Shown one piece after another: positions 8,894 through 19,463 of a DNA stretch of 64,000 nt (its first letter is position 1; each line of letters begins with the position of its first letter). The notes beneath the pieces were generated by a model that had not been told where the DNA came from, ran no database searches, and worked only from the letters and a program-made list of their open reading frames with translations. Source of the stretch: Rubellimicrobium sp. CFH 75288. Its GTDB lineage: Bacteria; Pseudomonadota; Alphaproteobacteria; Rhodobacterales; Rhodobacteraceae. The stretch covers positions 1-64,000 of the forward strand of contig NZ_WYDP01000008.1 of assembly GCF_009904055.1 (NCBI RefSeq). The letters are read 5' to 3'. The position numbers were made by a program, and so were the translations under genes.

Positions 8894-9460
8894 TCAGAAC
8901 GTGTTGATCGAGAAACCGACGAACGTGTCGCCGCTCACGAAGCGGTGGCCGAGCCGCAGCCGCACGGGCGATTCGCCGAGCCGGTAGCCGAGGACCGCCG
9001 CCGTCTCCCGATAATCGGCATTGTCGCCCTGCACGGTCAGGGCGGCCGAGAGACCCGTGCCCGCATGGGAGGTCTCGGCCAGGAGAAGATACTCGGCCCT
9101 GATGCTGTTGACGTCGGCCAGCGTGAAGATCCCGCCCCATTCCGTGGGGGTCCAGCGCTCGAGCGCCAGGCGCAGGCCGGCCTCCCCCTCACCCGGTCGG
9201 TCTTCCCAGCGCAGCGAGGGGCCGGCCTTGAGGACGAACCCGCCGCCGAGCGGGACGCTTCGGCTCAGGAAGGCGGTTGCGGCGGACCCTTCGTCCCATT
9301 CCGACCAGCCGAGCGCGATGCCATGCTCCCCCCTCTGGATGCTGGCCACGGCGCTCGAGGCAGAGGGCGCGAAGTCGAACTGCAGGTATTCCCCGTCGGC
9401 GCTCGCGCCCTGCGCGACTCCGAACGCCAGGAGGGCAAGACCGAGCGGACGAAGCCCCAT
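8894..9460 (-). CDS. Secreted, outer-membrane beta-barrel-like protein
   Basis: 188 residues with a signal peptide (MGLRPLGLALLAFGVAQGASA). The body has alternating hydrophobic strands and ends in a terminal Phe (FVGFSINTF), the usual C-terminal signature of BAM-inserted barrels. I do not recognise the family. The start has GGAGAGGG upstream. It is divergent from the GT2 gene and convergent with the anti-sigma gene, so it could be an outer-membrane component for the polymer made next door. That role is inference from position only. Confidence 0.7.
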   Translation of the reverse strand: MGLRPLGLALLAFGVAQGASADGEYLQFDFAPSASSAVASIQRGEHGIALGWSEWDEGSAATAFLSRSVPLGGGFVLKAGPSLRWEDRPGEGEAGLRLALERWTPTEWGGIFTLADVNSIRAEYLLLAETSHAGTGLSAALTVQGDNADYRETAAVLGYRLGESPVRLRLGHRFVSGDTFVGFSINTF

Positions 9461-9625
9461 GCATCCCTCTCCGCACCGACGCCGCCGAGGATCGCACCAA
9501 TGGGGAGGCGGCTGAACACGCGCATGACGAAGGGAGGCTCCGGCGCCTGCGGATGTGGCGCAGCAGTCACAGCCCTGTCGGGCGTTCCGTCCGAACATGG
9601 CCGTGCCACATTCCCGTTCTTTACC

Positions 9626-9642
9626 AACAACCGGGGGTTGTT
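9626..9642 (+). promoter_or_regulatory. Leader hairpin just upstream of the GT2 ribosome binding site
   Basis: A perfect 7-bp stem (AACAACC / GGTTGTT) with a 3-base loop. It ends five bases before the GGAGAGG that sets the GT2 start, so it could modulate ribosome access. No homology to a known riboswitch is recognised. Confidence 0.35.
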
Positions 9643-9662
9643 CGTCGGAGAGGTTCTGTCGG

Positions 9663-11540
9663 GTGACATCGCAACAGGGATCGGAGCGTCCCCTGGTGAC
9701 GCGCTTCGAACGCCAGGAGCCGTGGACCCATGCGGATCACGGGCCGCTCCACGTGGCGTTGTGGCAGTTCCTGGCCACGGCCAGTCTCGTCTTCGGGACG
9801 TGGTACATCGTCTGGCGCTGGACCTCCTCGCTCAATCCCGATGCGCTGTGGTTCTCCGTGCCGCTTGCCGTCGCCGAGACGCTCGCCTTCATCGGGCTGG
9901 TTCTCTACACCGTGAACCTCTGGACGCCGCGCTCGCCCCGGCCGGGTCCGCTTCCGGTCACGGCGGGCGACATCCTCGGGGAGACCGACGGACCGGGCGG
10001 GGACCGGCCGCTCGCCGTGGACATCTTCTTTGCAACCTACAACGAGGACCCCGAACTCGTGCGGCTGGGCCTGCAGGATGCACGCCGCCTCGACTATCCG
10101 GCCGCGCTCGACCTGCGGGTGCACGTCCTCGACGACGGCCGACGGCCCGCCATGGCACAGGTCGCGGCCGAGGAGGGGGCGAACTACATCACGCGCTCCG
10201 ACAATGTCGGCTACAAGGCCGGCAACCTCCGCAACGCGATGGACAACACCGGCGGCGACCTCATCGTGATCTGCGATGCGGACACCCGGCTGTTCCCGGA
10301 CTTCCTGACCGAGACGCTGGGCTATTTCCGCGATCCCAAGGTCGCCTGGGTGCAGACGCCGCAATGGTTCTGGGACATCCCGCCCGGTGTCCCGCTTGCG
10401 GTGTGGCTGTCGCGCCGGCTCGGGCGGGCCGGGGCGTGGCTGGGTCGCGCCGTGGAGCGGATCGTCGGACCGGTCCGGCTGGGCGAGGACCCGTTCGGCA
10501 ACGATCCGCAGATGTTCTACGACTTCATCCAGCACCGGCGGAACTGGGCCAATGCCTCGTTCTGCTGCGGGGCGGCATCGGTCCACCGGCGCGAGGCGCT
10601 CATGGAGGTGGCGATCCGCAGCTGGACCCGGCGGATCGAGGACGTCTCGCGCCGGGAGGAGCGCCAGACCGCGCGCCTGACGGGCGAGTCGGCCCTCTAC
10701 GACGCCGTGCGCGACACCGCCCGCATGAGCCGCGCGCGCGAGACCGATTTCACTCCCTTCAAGCTGCACGTGTCGGAGGATCTCTACACCTCCATCCAGA
10801 TGCACAGCGACCGCGAGCGCGGCTGGAAATCCGTCATGCACCCCAAGGTCGTGTCGCGGATGATGTCGCCCAACGACCTGCTGAGCTGGTCGATCCAGCG
10901 CTTCAAGTATGCGGGCGGCACGCTCGACATCCTGCGCAACGACAATCCGCTGCTGCGCCGCGGCCTGACGGGGCCCCAGAAGCTGATGTATGCGGCCACC
11001 TTCTATTCCTACCTGTCGCCGCTGTGGAACATCGTGTTCCTTGTTGCGCCCATCGTCTTCCTGTTCACGGGCATCGCGCCTCTCCGCACCTACTCGCTCG
11101 AGTTCTTCCTGCACATCATCCCGTTCCTCCTGCTCAACGAGATGGCGCAGCTCGTGGGGCTCTGGGGCACGTCGGTCATGCGGGGCCGGCGCTGGTACAT
11201 GGCGATGTTCCCGCTCAATCTCGGCGCGCTCTGGGCCGTCCTGCGCGGCCAGCGGATCGCCTTTCCGGTGACACCCAAGGATCGCGCGTCGGGCCGGTTC
11301 CTCCGGCTGGTGCGCTGGCAGATCGCGTTCGTCATCATGATCGTCGCAAGCCTTGCGGTGGGCTGGATCTCGTTCCTTCAGGGCGAACCCGGCTTCTCGC
11401 TGGGCGCGATCATCGCCAACACGCTGTGGAGCGTGAACAACCTGCTGTCGCTTCTGGTGGTCATCCGGGCGGCGCTGTGGACGCCCGACCCCGTCCACGA
11501 TCTTCCGGTCATGGAAAGGTTTCGCGATGCGGAAGCGTAG
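9663..11540 (+). CDS. Cellulose-synthase-like processive glycosyltransferase (GT2), no PilZ domain
   Basis: A 625-residue inner-membrane GT2 that should polymerise a beta-glucan from UDP-glucose or a similar donor. Two N-terminal helices (about 25-85) are followed by a GT domain near 115-440 with VLDDGRR, the CDADTR metal motif, FCCGAASVHRREAL and SEDLYTSIQ in the TED position. About five C-terminal helices follow. The product-terminus motif, normally Q(Q/R)xRW, reads QRFKY near residue 411. The protein ends after the last helix, with no c-di-GMP-binding PilZ domain. The start is a GTG with GGAGAGG nine bases upstream. It could be a cellulose, mixed-linkage or other beta-glucan synthase; the polymer is undetermined. 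Confidence 0.85.
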   Translation: MTSQQGSERPLVTRFERQEPWTHADHGPLHVALWQFLATASLVFGTWYIVWRWTSSLNPDALWFSVPLAVAETLAFIGLVLYTVNLWTPRSPRPGPLPVTAGDILGETDGPGGDRPLAVDIFFATYNEDPELVRLGLQDARRLDYPAALDLRVHVLDDGRRPAMAQVAAEEGANYITRSDNVGYKAGNLRNAMDNTGGDLIVICDADTRLFPDFLTETLGYFRDPKVAWVQTPQWFWDIPPGVPLAVWLSRRLGRAGAWLGRAVERIVGPVRLGEDPFGNDPQMFYDFIQHRRNWANASFCCGAASVHRREALMEVAIRSWTRRIEDVSRREERQTARLTGESALYDAVRDTARMSRARETDFTPFKLHVSEDLYTSIQMHSDRERGWKSVMHPKVVSRMMSPNDLLSWSIQRFKYAGGTLDILRNDNPLLRRGLTGPQKLMYAATFYSYLSPLWNIVFLVAPIVFLFTGIAPLRTYSLEFFLHIIPFLLLNEMAQLVGLWGTSVMRGRRWYMAMFPLNLGALWAVLRGQRIAFPVTPKDRASGRFLRLVRWQIAFVIMIVASLAVGWISFLQGEPGFSLGAIIANTLWSVNNLLSLLVVIRAALWTPDPVHDLPVMERFRDAEA

Positions 11541-11916
11541 TGCCCTGCATGCGGCGCGTGGACAGATCGCCTGGATTCTCGCGCTCATCGTCTCGACCGC
11601 GATCGTCGTGCGGCTCGAGCATGTGAGCTTCGAGGCGGAGCGCTCGGCCCTCGTCTCCAACCCGTTCTCGGGACAGGAGTCGGACCCTGTCGCGCTGCTG
11701 GCGCGAACGCGCGAGGCGGCGTCCCGCGGCGATACCGGTCTGGCACAGCACGCCACCGCACTGGCCCTGGCGCTGGCCCGGGCACCCGGCGACCCTGTCC
11801 TTGCCGCCGAGGCGCGTGCCATCCGCAGCGAAGCGGAAGCGCGCCTGGCCGGACGGGAGGACCCGGTTCTCGCGGCGGCGGCAGCCCTGCTGGGAGAGGT
11901 CCTCGGCCCCGACTGA
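11527..11916 (+). CDS. Small single-pass membrane protein overlapping the GT2 gene
   Basis: 129 residues. A positively charged start (MRKRSALHAARG) precedes one membrane helix (IAWILALIVSTAIVVRL); the rest is a hydrophilic, Ala-rich helical region. It overlaps the GT2 gene by 14 bases, so co-expression is likely. I recognise no family. By position it could be an accessory subunit or membrane anchor of the synthase, in the way BcsB or BgsB-type partners are, but there is no sequence resemblance to cite. Confidence 0.7.
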   Translation: MRKRSALHAARGQIAWILALIVSTAIVVRLEHVSFEAERSALVSNPFSGQESDPVALLARTREAASRGDTGLAQHATALALALARAPGDPVLAAEARAIRSEAEARLAGREDPVLAAAAALLGEVLGPD

Positions 11917-11968
11917 GGGGGGCAGGAAAAGGGTTGCACGAGGGCCTGCAATCCGTATCGTCCCAAAA

Positions 11969-11984
11969 TGTCAGACAACTGACA
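11969..11984. promoter_or_regulatory. Palindromic operator candidate upstream of the peptide ABC operon
   Basis: TGTCAG-ACAA-CTGACA, a perfect 6-bp inverted repeat with a 4-base spacer, lies 97 bases before the binding-protein start. A weak promoter-like pair (TTGCAC, 16 bases, TATCGT) ends just before it, so a bound repressor would block transcription. The operon encodes its own FadR-subfamily GntR regulator, whose family favours short palindromes of this shape. Confidence 0.5.
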
Positions 11985-12080
11985 AATCGGGCTGAACGGG
12001 AACCGGCCCGAGGCAGCGGACCCGGAGCGCGCAGGGAGCCGCGGGCCGACAGAACGGGCGCGTCAGGAGGGTTGCACATC

Positions 12081-13696
<1,616 letters not shown>

Positions 13697-13700
<4 letters not shown>

Positions 13701-14722
13701 TCGCGTGGGGCCCGGCCAGCCGTGGACCGGGCCCCGCCGCCGGACCGGCCCCAGCGCCTGCGGCCCTTCTGGAGATCGAGGATCTGGAGGTTTCGTTTCC
13801 GCAGGCGGAGGGGATCGTGCGGGCCGTGCGGGGGGCCTCGCTGCGCGTGCCGGCCGGCGGCTCGCTGGGACTCGTGGGCGAGTCCGGGTCGGGCAAGTCC
13901 GTGACCTGCATGGCCGCGCTGCGCCTCCTCCGCGAGCCGCCGGCGCGGCTGCGGGCGCGGCGGCTGGACCTCGACGGCATGGCGGTGCTGGAGGCGGACC
14001 GGCGGACGCTGGCGCGGATGCGCGGCGGGGTCGCGGCCATGGTCTTTCAGGACCCCATGACCGCGTTCGATCCCGTCTTCACCATCGGCTACCAGATCGT
14101 CGAGACGATCCGCGCGCACCGGCGGGCGAGCCGCAGGGAGGCCCGCGAAGAAGCCGAGGCGCTGCTGCGGCGGGTCGAGATCCGCCGGCCGGACGCGGTG
14201 GCGGACCTCTATCCCCATCAGCTCTCTGGCGGGATGCTCCAGCGGGCGATGATCGCAATGGCCCTGTCCTGCCGTCCCCGCCTGCTGATCGCGGACGAGC
14301 CGACCACCGCCCTCGATGTCACCGTGCAGGCGCAGATCCTCCACCTCATCAAGGCCCTGCAGGACGAGTTCGGCATGGCGCTCGTGATGGTCACGCACGA
14401 CCTGGGCGTGGTCGCGGAGACCTGCGAGCATGTCACCGTCATGTATGGCGGGCGGGTCATGGAAACGGCTCCGGTCGCGCAGATCTTCGACGACCCGCGT
14501 CATCCCTATACGCGTGCGCTGCTGGCCTCCGTGCCGGGCCGTGTGCCCGGCCGCCGGCGCCTGACCGAGATCCCCGGCGCCTCGCCCGACCCGCTGGATC
14601 CGCCGTCGGGCTGCCCCTTCCATCCCCGCTGCGCCCTCGCCGATGCGCGCTGCGCGCGCGAGATGCCCACCATGACCGCCACGGGGCGGGAGGCCCGGGC
14701 CGCCTGCTGGAGGCTGCCCTGA
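13697..14722 (+). CDS. Peptide-type ABC transporter ATPase (DppD-like)
   Basis: 341-residue ATPase with Walker A GESGSGKS, signature [11 protein letters not shown], Walker [13 protein letters not shown] and the H-loop in MVTHDLG. The C-terminal oligopeptide-transporter extension carries the cysteine cluster [14 protein letters not shown], which in DppD-type subunits can hold an iron-sulfur cluster. The N-terminus has an unusual Pro/Ala/Gly-rich lead of about 25 residues. It overlaps the binding protein by four bases and the second ATPase by one. Confidence 0.93.
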
Positions 14723-15669
14723 TGCAGCCGGCGCTCGAGCTTCGGACCCTGTGCAAGACCTTCACGCTGCGCTCGGGCTTCGGACCCTTCGCGCGGACGG
14801 AACGCCTTCATGCCCTCGTGGACGTGGACCTGATGCTGCCGCCGCGCAGCATCGTCGCGCTGGTGGGGGAGAGCGGATCGGGCAAGACCACGGCCGGTCT
14901 CGTGGCCCTGCGGCTTCTGGAGCCGAGCGCGGGTCGCATCCTGATCGAGGGCGAGGACATCACCGACCTGCCGCCTGCGCGGTTGCGGCCGTTCCGGCGC
15001 CGGATGCAGGTCGTGTTCCAGGACAGCTATTCGGCGCTCGATCCGATGTTCACGCTCGCCCGCAGCGTGGCCGAGCCGCTGCGCATCCACGGGATCGGCA
15101 CCCCGCGCGAGCAGCGGGAGCGCGCGCTCGACTGGCTGGCCCGCGTCGGACTGGCGGGCTACGGCAACCGCTATCCGCACGAACTGTCGGGAGGCCAGCG
15201 CCAGCGCGTGGCCATCGCGCGCGCACTCATCCTCGAGCCCCGCATCCTGATCGCGGACGAGCCCACCTCGGCGCTCGACGTCTCGGTCAAGGCGCAGATC
15301 ATCAACCTTCTCATGGACCTTCAGGCCGAAATGGGCCTGGCGGTCCTGTTCATCAGCCACGACCTCTCGGTGGTCCGCTCGCTCTGCGACCGCGTGGCCG
15401 TCATGTGGGGCGGACGGATCGTCGAGCAGGCGCCGACCGAGGCGATCTTCACCCGCGCGCTCCATCCCTATACCCGCACCCTGCTCGAGGCGATCCCCGC
15501 CGCGCATCCGTCCGAGCGGCGCGCGCGGCGCTTCCGCGACCGCGCGGAGATCGAGGCCGAAATCCCGCGCCTGCCGTCCGCCGATCTGCCGGGCCGCCCG
15601 CCGCCTTCGGCCGAGCCGGTGCTGGTCGAGGTCGAGCCCGGCCATCTGGCCCGCGTTCTGGTCACGTGA
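14722..15669 (+). CDS. Peptide-type ABC transporter ATPase (DppF-like)
   Basis: 315-residue ATPase partner of the preceding gene: Walker A GESGSGKTT, signature [16 protein letters not shown], Walker B ILIADEPTSALD and FISHDLS. Its ATG shares one base with the previous stop (TGATG). The C-terminal tail is shorter than in the DppD-like partner and lacks the cysteine cluster, as expected for the F-type subunit. Confidence 0.93.
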   Translation: MQPALELRTLCKTFTLRSGFGPFARTERLHALVDVDLMLPPRSIVALVGESGSGKTTAGLVALRLLEPSAGRILIEGEDITDLPPARLRPFRRRMQVVFQDSYSALDPMFTLARSVAEPLRIHGIGTPREQRERALDWLARVGLAGYGNRYPHELSGGQRQRVAIARALILEPRILIADEPTSALDVSVKAQIINLLMDLQAEMGLAVLFISHDLSVVRSLCDRVAVMWGGRIVEQAPTEAIFTRALHPYTRTLLEAIPAAHPSERRARRFRDRAEIEAEIPRLPSADLPGRPPPSAEPVLVEVEPGHLARVLVT

Positions 15670-15679
15670 GGGGAAAGCG

Positions 15680-16612
15680 ATGCTGTCCTTCATCCTCCGC
15701 CGCCTCGTCTCGGTCGCCGTCACCTTCTTCGTGGTCTCGGTGGTCATCTTCGTGATGATGCACTCGATCCCCGGCGGCCCCTTCGACGCCGGCGACATGC
15801 CCCTGCCGCCCGCGGTGCGCGAGCGGATGATGGCCCAGTACGGGCTCGATCAGCCGCTCTATGTCCAGTACCTGCGCTACATGGCCGGCGTGCTGCGCTT
15901 CGACTTCGGGGTGCCGTTCCAGAGCCCCGGCGAAACGGTCGTCAGCCTCCTGGCCTCGGCCTGGGTCCCCAGCCTCGTGCTCGGCGGGCTCGGCGTGCTG
16001 ATCGGGGCGCCGCTCGGCATCCTGCTGGGCATGGCAGCCGCCCTGCGCCGCAACAGCTGGGTGGATTACCTGGCCTCGGCGGTGGCCACGCTGGGCCTGA
16101 CGGTGCCGGTCTTCGTGACCTCGATGCTCCTGATCCTCGTCTTTGCCGTCTGGCTGGGCTGGCTGCCCTCCAGCGGCTGGGGCGAGCCGCGGCGCTGGAT
16201 CCTGCCCATCGCGGCCTATGCGACCATCCCGATGGCGACCTACGCCCGCTACACCCGCTCGGCGATGCTGGACACGCTCAACCGGCCCTTTGTCACCGTG
16301 CTGCGCGCCAAGGGCCTGTCCGAACGGCGCATCGTGTTCGGCCATGTGCTGCGCAACTCGGCCCTGCCGATGGTGACGGTGTTCCTGCCCATGTTCATCG
16401 GCACGGCGACGGGTTCGATCTTCGTGGAGGCGATGTTCCGCATCCCCGGACTCGGCTCCTATTTCGTCTCCTCCATCCGCACCCGGGATTACCCGACCGA
16501 GATGGCGCTGATGCTGATGCTGACGGTGATGTTCTGCCTCGCCTACCTCATCTCCGACATCCTCTATGCGTGGCTCAACCCGCGCATCCGCACCGGAGGG
16601 CGCCGCGAATGA
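15680..16612 (+). CDS. Peptide-type ABC transporter permease (DppB-like)
   Basis: 310-residue inner-membrane permease with the N-terminal helix MLSFILRRLVSVAVTFFVV, then QYGLDQPLYVQYLRYM. About five more helices follow, and the coupling loop is LNRPFVTVLRAKGLSERR. GAGGGG precedes the ATG. The stop overlaps the next start (ATGA). It forms the channel with the DppC-like subunit. Confidence 0.94.
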   Translation: MLSFILRRLVSVAVTFFVVSVVIFVMMHSIPGGPFDAGDMPLPPAVRERMMAQYGLDQPLYVQYLRYMAGVLRFDFGVPFQSPGETVVSLLASAWVPSLVLGGLGVLIGAPLGILLGMAAALRRNSWVDYLASAVATLGLTVPVFVTSMLLILVFAVWLGWLPSSGWGEPRRWILPIAAYATIPMATYARYTRSAMLDTLNRPFVTVLRAKGLSERRIVFGHVLRNSALPMVTVFLPMFIGTATGSIFVEAMFRIPGLGSYFVSSIRTRDYPTEMALMLMLTVMFCLAYLISDILYAWLNPRIRTGGRRE

Positions 16613-17508
16613 CTGCCGAGATCGGCCTCGCGCCGCCCGCGGAGCGCAAGCGGCGACGCGAGCGCAGCCCCCTCTGGTTCGCCTGGCGCCGGTTCTCGGC
16701 CAACCGCGCGGCGGTGGTCGGCGGCGCCGTGCTCGGCCTGATCGTCCTGATGGCGCTGCTGGCGCCGCTCATCACGCCGGCGGGACCCAACGAACAGGCT
16801 TTCCTGCGCAACGCCTACGAGGGGCCGTCGGCCGCGCACTGGTTCGGCGTGGACGATCTCGGCCGGGACTTCTTCACGCGCATCGTGTACGGCGCGCGGG
16901 TCTCGCTCTCGATCGGGTTCGCGGCGGCGTTCTGCGCGGTGCTGATCGGTCTGCCGCTCGGGGCGCTGGCGGGCTATTACGGCGGCTGGATCGACTGGGT
17001 GGTGATGCGGGTCATCGAGATCTTCTCCGTCGTCCCGCCGCTGCTCGCCGCGCTCCTGTTCGGCGCCCTGTCTGGCGGGGGGTTCTGGACGATCATCCTC
17101 ATCGCCGGACTGTTCGGCTGGGTTCAGGTCTGCCTGCTGATCCGCGCGCAGGTCCTTGCCTTCAAGGAAAAGGAATTCGTCCGCGCGGCGCGCGCGCTCG
17201 GCGCCTCGCCGGGCTACATCATCCGCCACCACCTCGTGCCCAACGCCATCTCCCCGATCATCGTGGGCTTCGTCCTCGCCATCCCGCTGGCCATGATGCT
17301 CGAGGCCTCGCTCAGCTTCCTCGGCGTGGGCGTTCCGCCCCCGACGCCGAGCTGGGGGCAGATGATCAACATCGGGACCAACTTCATGTACTTCTACTGG
17401 CATCTCGCCGTGTTTCCGACCGCGGCTCTGGCCGTGACGGTGCTGGCGACCACCCTCTTCGGCGACGGCCTGCGGGACGCGCTGGACCCCACGCTGAAGG
17501 GCAGCTGA
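16609..17508 (+). CDS. Peptide-type ABC transporter permease (DppC-like)
   Basis: 299-residue inner-membrane permease. The cytoplasmic lead is basic (ERKRRRERSPLWFAWRRF), typical of DppC. Other landmarks are HWFGVDDLGRDFFTRIVYGA and the coupling loop KEFVRAARALGASPGY. The start is the ATG overlapping the preceding stop, with GGAGGG nearby. Together with the four genes before it this completes a five-part importer. Confidence 0.94.
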   Translation: MTAEIGLAPPAERKRRRERSPLWFAWRRFSANRAAVVGGAVLGLIVLMALLAPLITPAGPNEQAFLRNAYEGPSAAHWFGVDDLGRDFFTRIVYGARVSLSIGFAAAFCAVLIGLPLGALAGYYGGWIDWVVMRVIEIFSVVPPLLAALLFGALSGGGFWTIILIAGLFGWVQVCLLIRAQVLAFKEKEFVRAARALGASPGYIIRHHLVPNAISPIIVGFVLAIPLAMMLEASLSFLGVGVPPPTPSWGQMINIGTNFMYFYWHLAVFPTAALAVTVLATTLFGDGLRDALDPTLKGS

Positions 17509-17510
17509 CC

Positions 17511-18695
17511 ATGCCGCATCCCCTGCACGGCCACTTCCTCCTCGACCCGGCCGTCACCTTCCTCAATCACGGCTCCTTCGGTGCCTGCCCTCGTCCCGTC
17601 TTCGAGGAGTATCAGGCGTGGCAGCTGCGGCTCGAGCGCCAGCCGGTCGCCTTTCTCGACCCCGTGCGGGGCTATGGCCGCTGGCTCGCCGAGGCGCGCG
17701 AGGCGCTCGCGGCGGAGATCGGCGCCGAGGCCGACGACCTCGTGGGCGTGACGAACGCCACCGTCGCGCTCAACATCGTGGCGCGTTCGCTGCCCCTCGG
17801 GCCGGGCGACGAGATCCTGACGACCGACCACGAATACGCCGCGCTCGACAAGACCTGGGCCTTCGTCGCCGCCCGTCGCGGGGCCCGCGTCGTGGTCGCG
17901 CCCCTCCCCCTGCCGCTCCGGTCGGAGGAGGCCTTCACCGAGGCCATCGAGGCGCGGATGACCTCCCGCACCCGCGTGCTGTTCCTGTCCCACATCACCT
18001 CGGCGACCGCGCTGCGCCTGCCTATCGAGCGCATCGTCGCGCGGGCGCGCGAGCGGGGCATCCTCACCGTGGTGGACGGGGCCCATGCGCCCGGCCACAT
18101 CCCGCTCGACCTGCGGGCGCTCGGCGCAGACTTCTACGCCGGCAACTGCCACAAGTGGCTGATGGCCCCCAAGGGGTCCGCCTTCCTCCACGCGCGCCGC
18201 GACCGTCAGGCCCTGCTGTCGCCGCTCGTCGTCAGCCACGGCTGGACGGCCGACCGCGCCGAGCCGGGACCGTTCGGCGGCACCGCCTTCGTGGACAGTT
18301 TCGAGATGCAGGGCACCCGGGACCCGGCGGCCTTTCTGGCCGTCCCTGCCGCGATCCGCTTCCGCAGGGAGCACGACTGGGACCGGGTCGCGGAGCGGTG
18401 CCGCACCCTCGTGGACGGCGTCGAGGCGCGCATGGCGGAGCTGACGGGACTGTCTCCTCTCTCCGGCCCCGAGTTCCGGGCCCCACAGATGGCCGCGCTG
18501 AGGGTCCCGGCCCGGGGCGAGGCGCGCGACCTCCAGGCCAGGCTGCTCGAGCAGCACGGGATCGAGATCCCCTGCTACGACTGGGCGGGGCACCGGATCG
18601 TCCGCGTCTCGGCGCAGGGCTACAACGACCGGGACGACATGGACCGGCTCGTTGCGGCGCTCGCGGACATCTTCGCCCTGCCGGCAGCGGCCTGA
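17511..18695 (+). CDS. Class V aminotransferase (isopenicillin-N-epimerase-like)
   Basis: 394-residue fold-type I PLP enzyme. The N-terminal FLNHGSFGACPRPVF is typical of the CefD/isopenicillin-N-epimerase-like branch. Further motifs are VTNATVALNIVARSL, VVDGAHAPGHIPLDL and the Schiff-base Lys in GNCHKWLMAPKG. The reaction could be transamination, racemisation or C-S lyase chemistry; the sequence does not decide. It starts two bases after the permease stop, so it likely processes the imported substrate. Confidence 0.88.
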   Translation: MPHPLHGHFLLDPAVTFLNHGSFGACPRPVFEEYQAWQLRLERQPVAFLDPVRGYGRWLAEAREALAAEIGAEADDLVGVTNATVALNIVARSLPLGPGDEILTTDHEYAALDKTWAFVAARRGARVVVAPLPLPLRSEEAFTEAIEARMTSRTRVLFLSHITSATALRLPIERIVARARERGILTVVDGAHAPGHIPLDLRALGADFYAGNCHKWLMAPKGSAFLHARRDRQALLSPLVVSHGWTADRAEPGPFGGTAFVDSFEMQGTRDPAAFLAVPAAIRFRREHDWDRVAERCRTLVDGVEARMAELTGLSPLSGPEFRAPQMAALRVPARGEARDLQARLLEQHGIEIPCYDWAGHRIVRVSAQGYNDRDDMDRLVAALADIFALPAAA

Positions 18696-18698
18696 GCC

Positions 18699-19463
18699 AT
18701 GTCGCCCGCCGATCCCGCGCTGGGGCTTCTGGAGCCGCTCGATCCGCGCACCCGCGAGGCCGCGGTGCTCGACGCGCTCGCGGCCATGATCGAGCGCGCG
18801 GGTCTGGCGATCGGCGACCGCCTGCCGCCCGAGGTGCAGCTGGCCCAGAGCCTCGGCGTCGGGCGGTCCACGATCCGCGAATCGCTCAAGCGGCTGGAGG
18901 GGCTGGGCGTGATCCGCCGGCGGCGCGGCGACGGCACCTATCTGGCCGCTCGCCTTCCGCCCCCGTCTCCGGCCGTCCCGGTCATGGTCCGGCTGGAGGG
19001 AGAGGCGCTGCTGCGCCTGCTCGAGGTGCGCCGCGCGATCGAGATCGAGGCGTGCCGCAAGGCTGCCTTGCGCGCCACCCCCCCGCAGCGGGCGCAGATC
19101 GCGAGGCTCTGCGACGACCTTCTCGCCATCGTGGAGCGGCGCGGCGAGTATCGCCCCGCCGACATGGCCTTTCACGCCGCCATCGCGGAGGCGTCGGGCA
19201 ATCCGATGTTCGGTCAGATCCTGTCGCGGCTCGACGCCCTGTTCGAGCGGTCCGCCGAAAGCCCGTTCAGCCGCAGCGCCTTCGGCCTGCGATCCTTTCC
19301 GCCGCACCGCGACCTCAGCGACGCCATCCAGCGCGGCGATGCCGACTCGGCCGTCGCCGCCATCGGGGCGATCATCGACACGGTCGAGGAGGAGATCAGG
19401 CAGATCATCGCCGAAGGTCCCGCATCGCCCCATCCGCCGAGGGAGGCGCAAGACCATGCGTGA
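18699..19463 (+). CDS. GntR-family (FadR/FCD) transcriptional regulator
   Basis: 254 residues. A winged-helix GntR domain covers about residues 20-90 (IGDRLPPEVQLAQSLGVG, STIRESLKRLEGLGVIRRR). An FCD effector domain follows (LLEVRRAIEIEACRKAAL, DMAFHAAIAEASGNPMF, then HRDLSDAIQRGDADSAV). It lies three bases after the aminotransferase and overlaps the TPP-enzyme gene by eight bases. It is the obvious regulator of this operon, probably through the palindrome at 11969. Confidence 0.92.
   Translation: MSPADPALGLLEPLDPRTREAAVLDALAAMIERAGLAIGDRLPPEVQLAQSLGVGRSTIRESLKRLEGLGVIRRRRGDGTYLAARLPPPSPAVPVMVRLEGEALLRLLEVRRAIEIEACRKAALRATPPQRAQIARLCDDLLAIVERRGEYRPADMAFHAAIAEASGNPMFGQILSRLDALFERSAESPFSRSAFGLRSFPPHRDLSDAIQRGDADSAVAAIGAIIDTVEEEIRQIIAEGPASPHPPREAQDHA

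Noticed and set aside
9555-9662. 36-residue N-terminal extension of the GT2
   Set aside because: No ribosome site at 9555, while GGAGAGG precedes the GTG at 9663.
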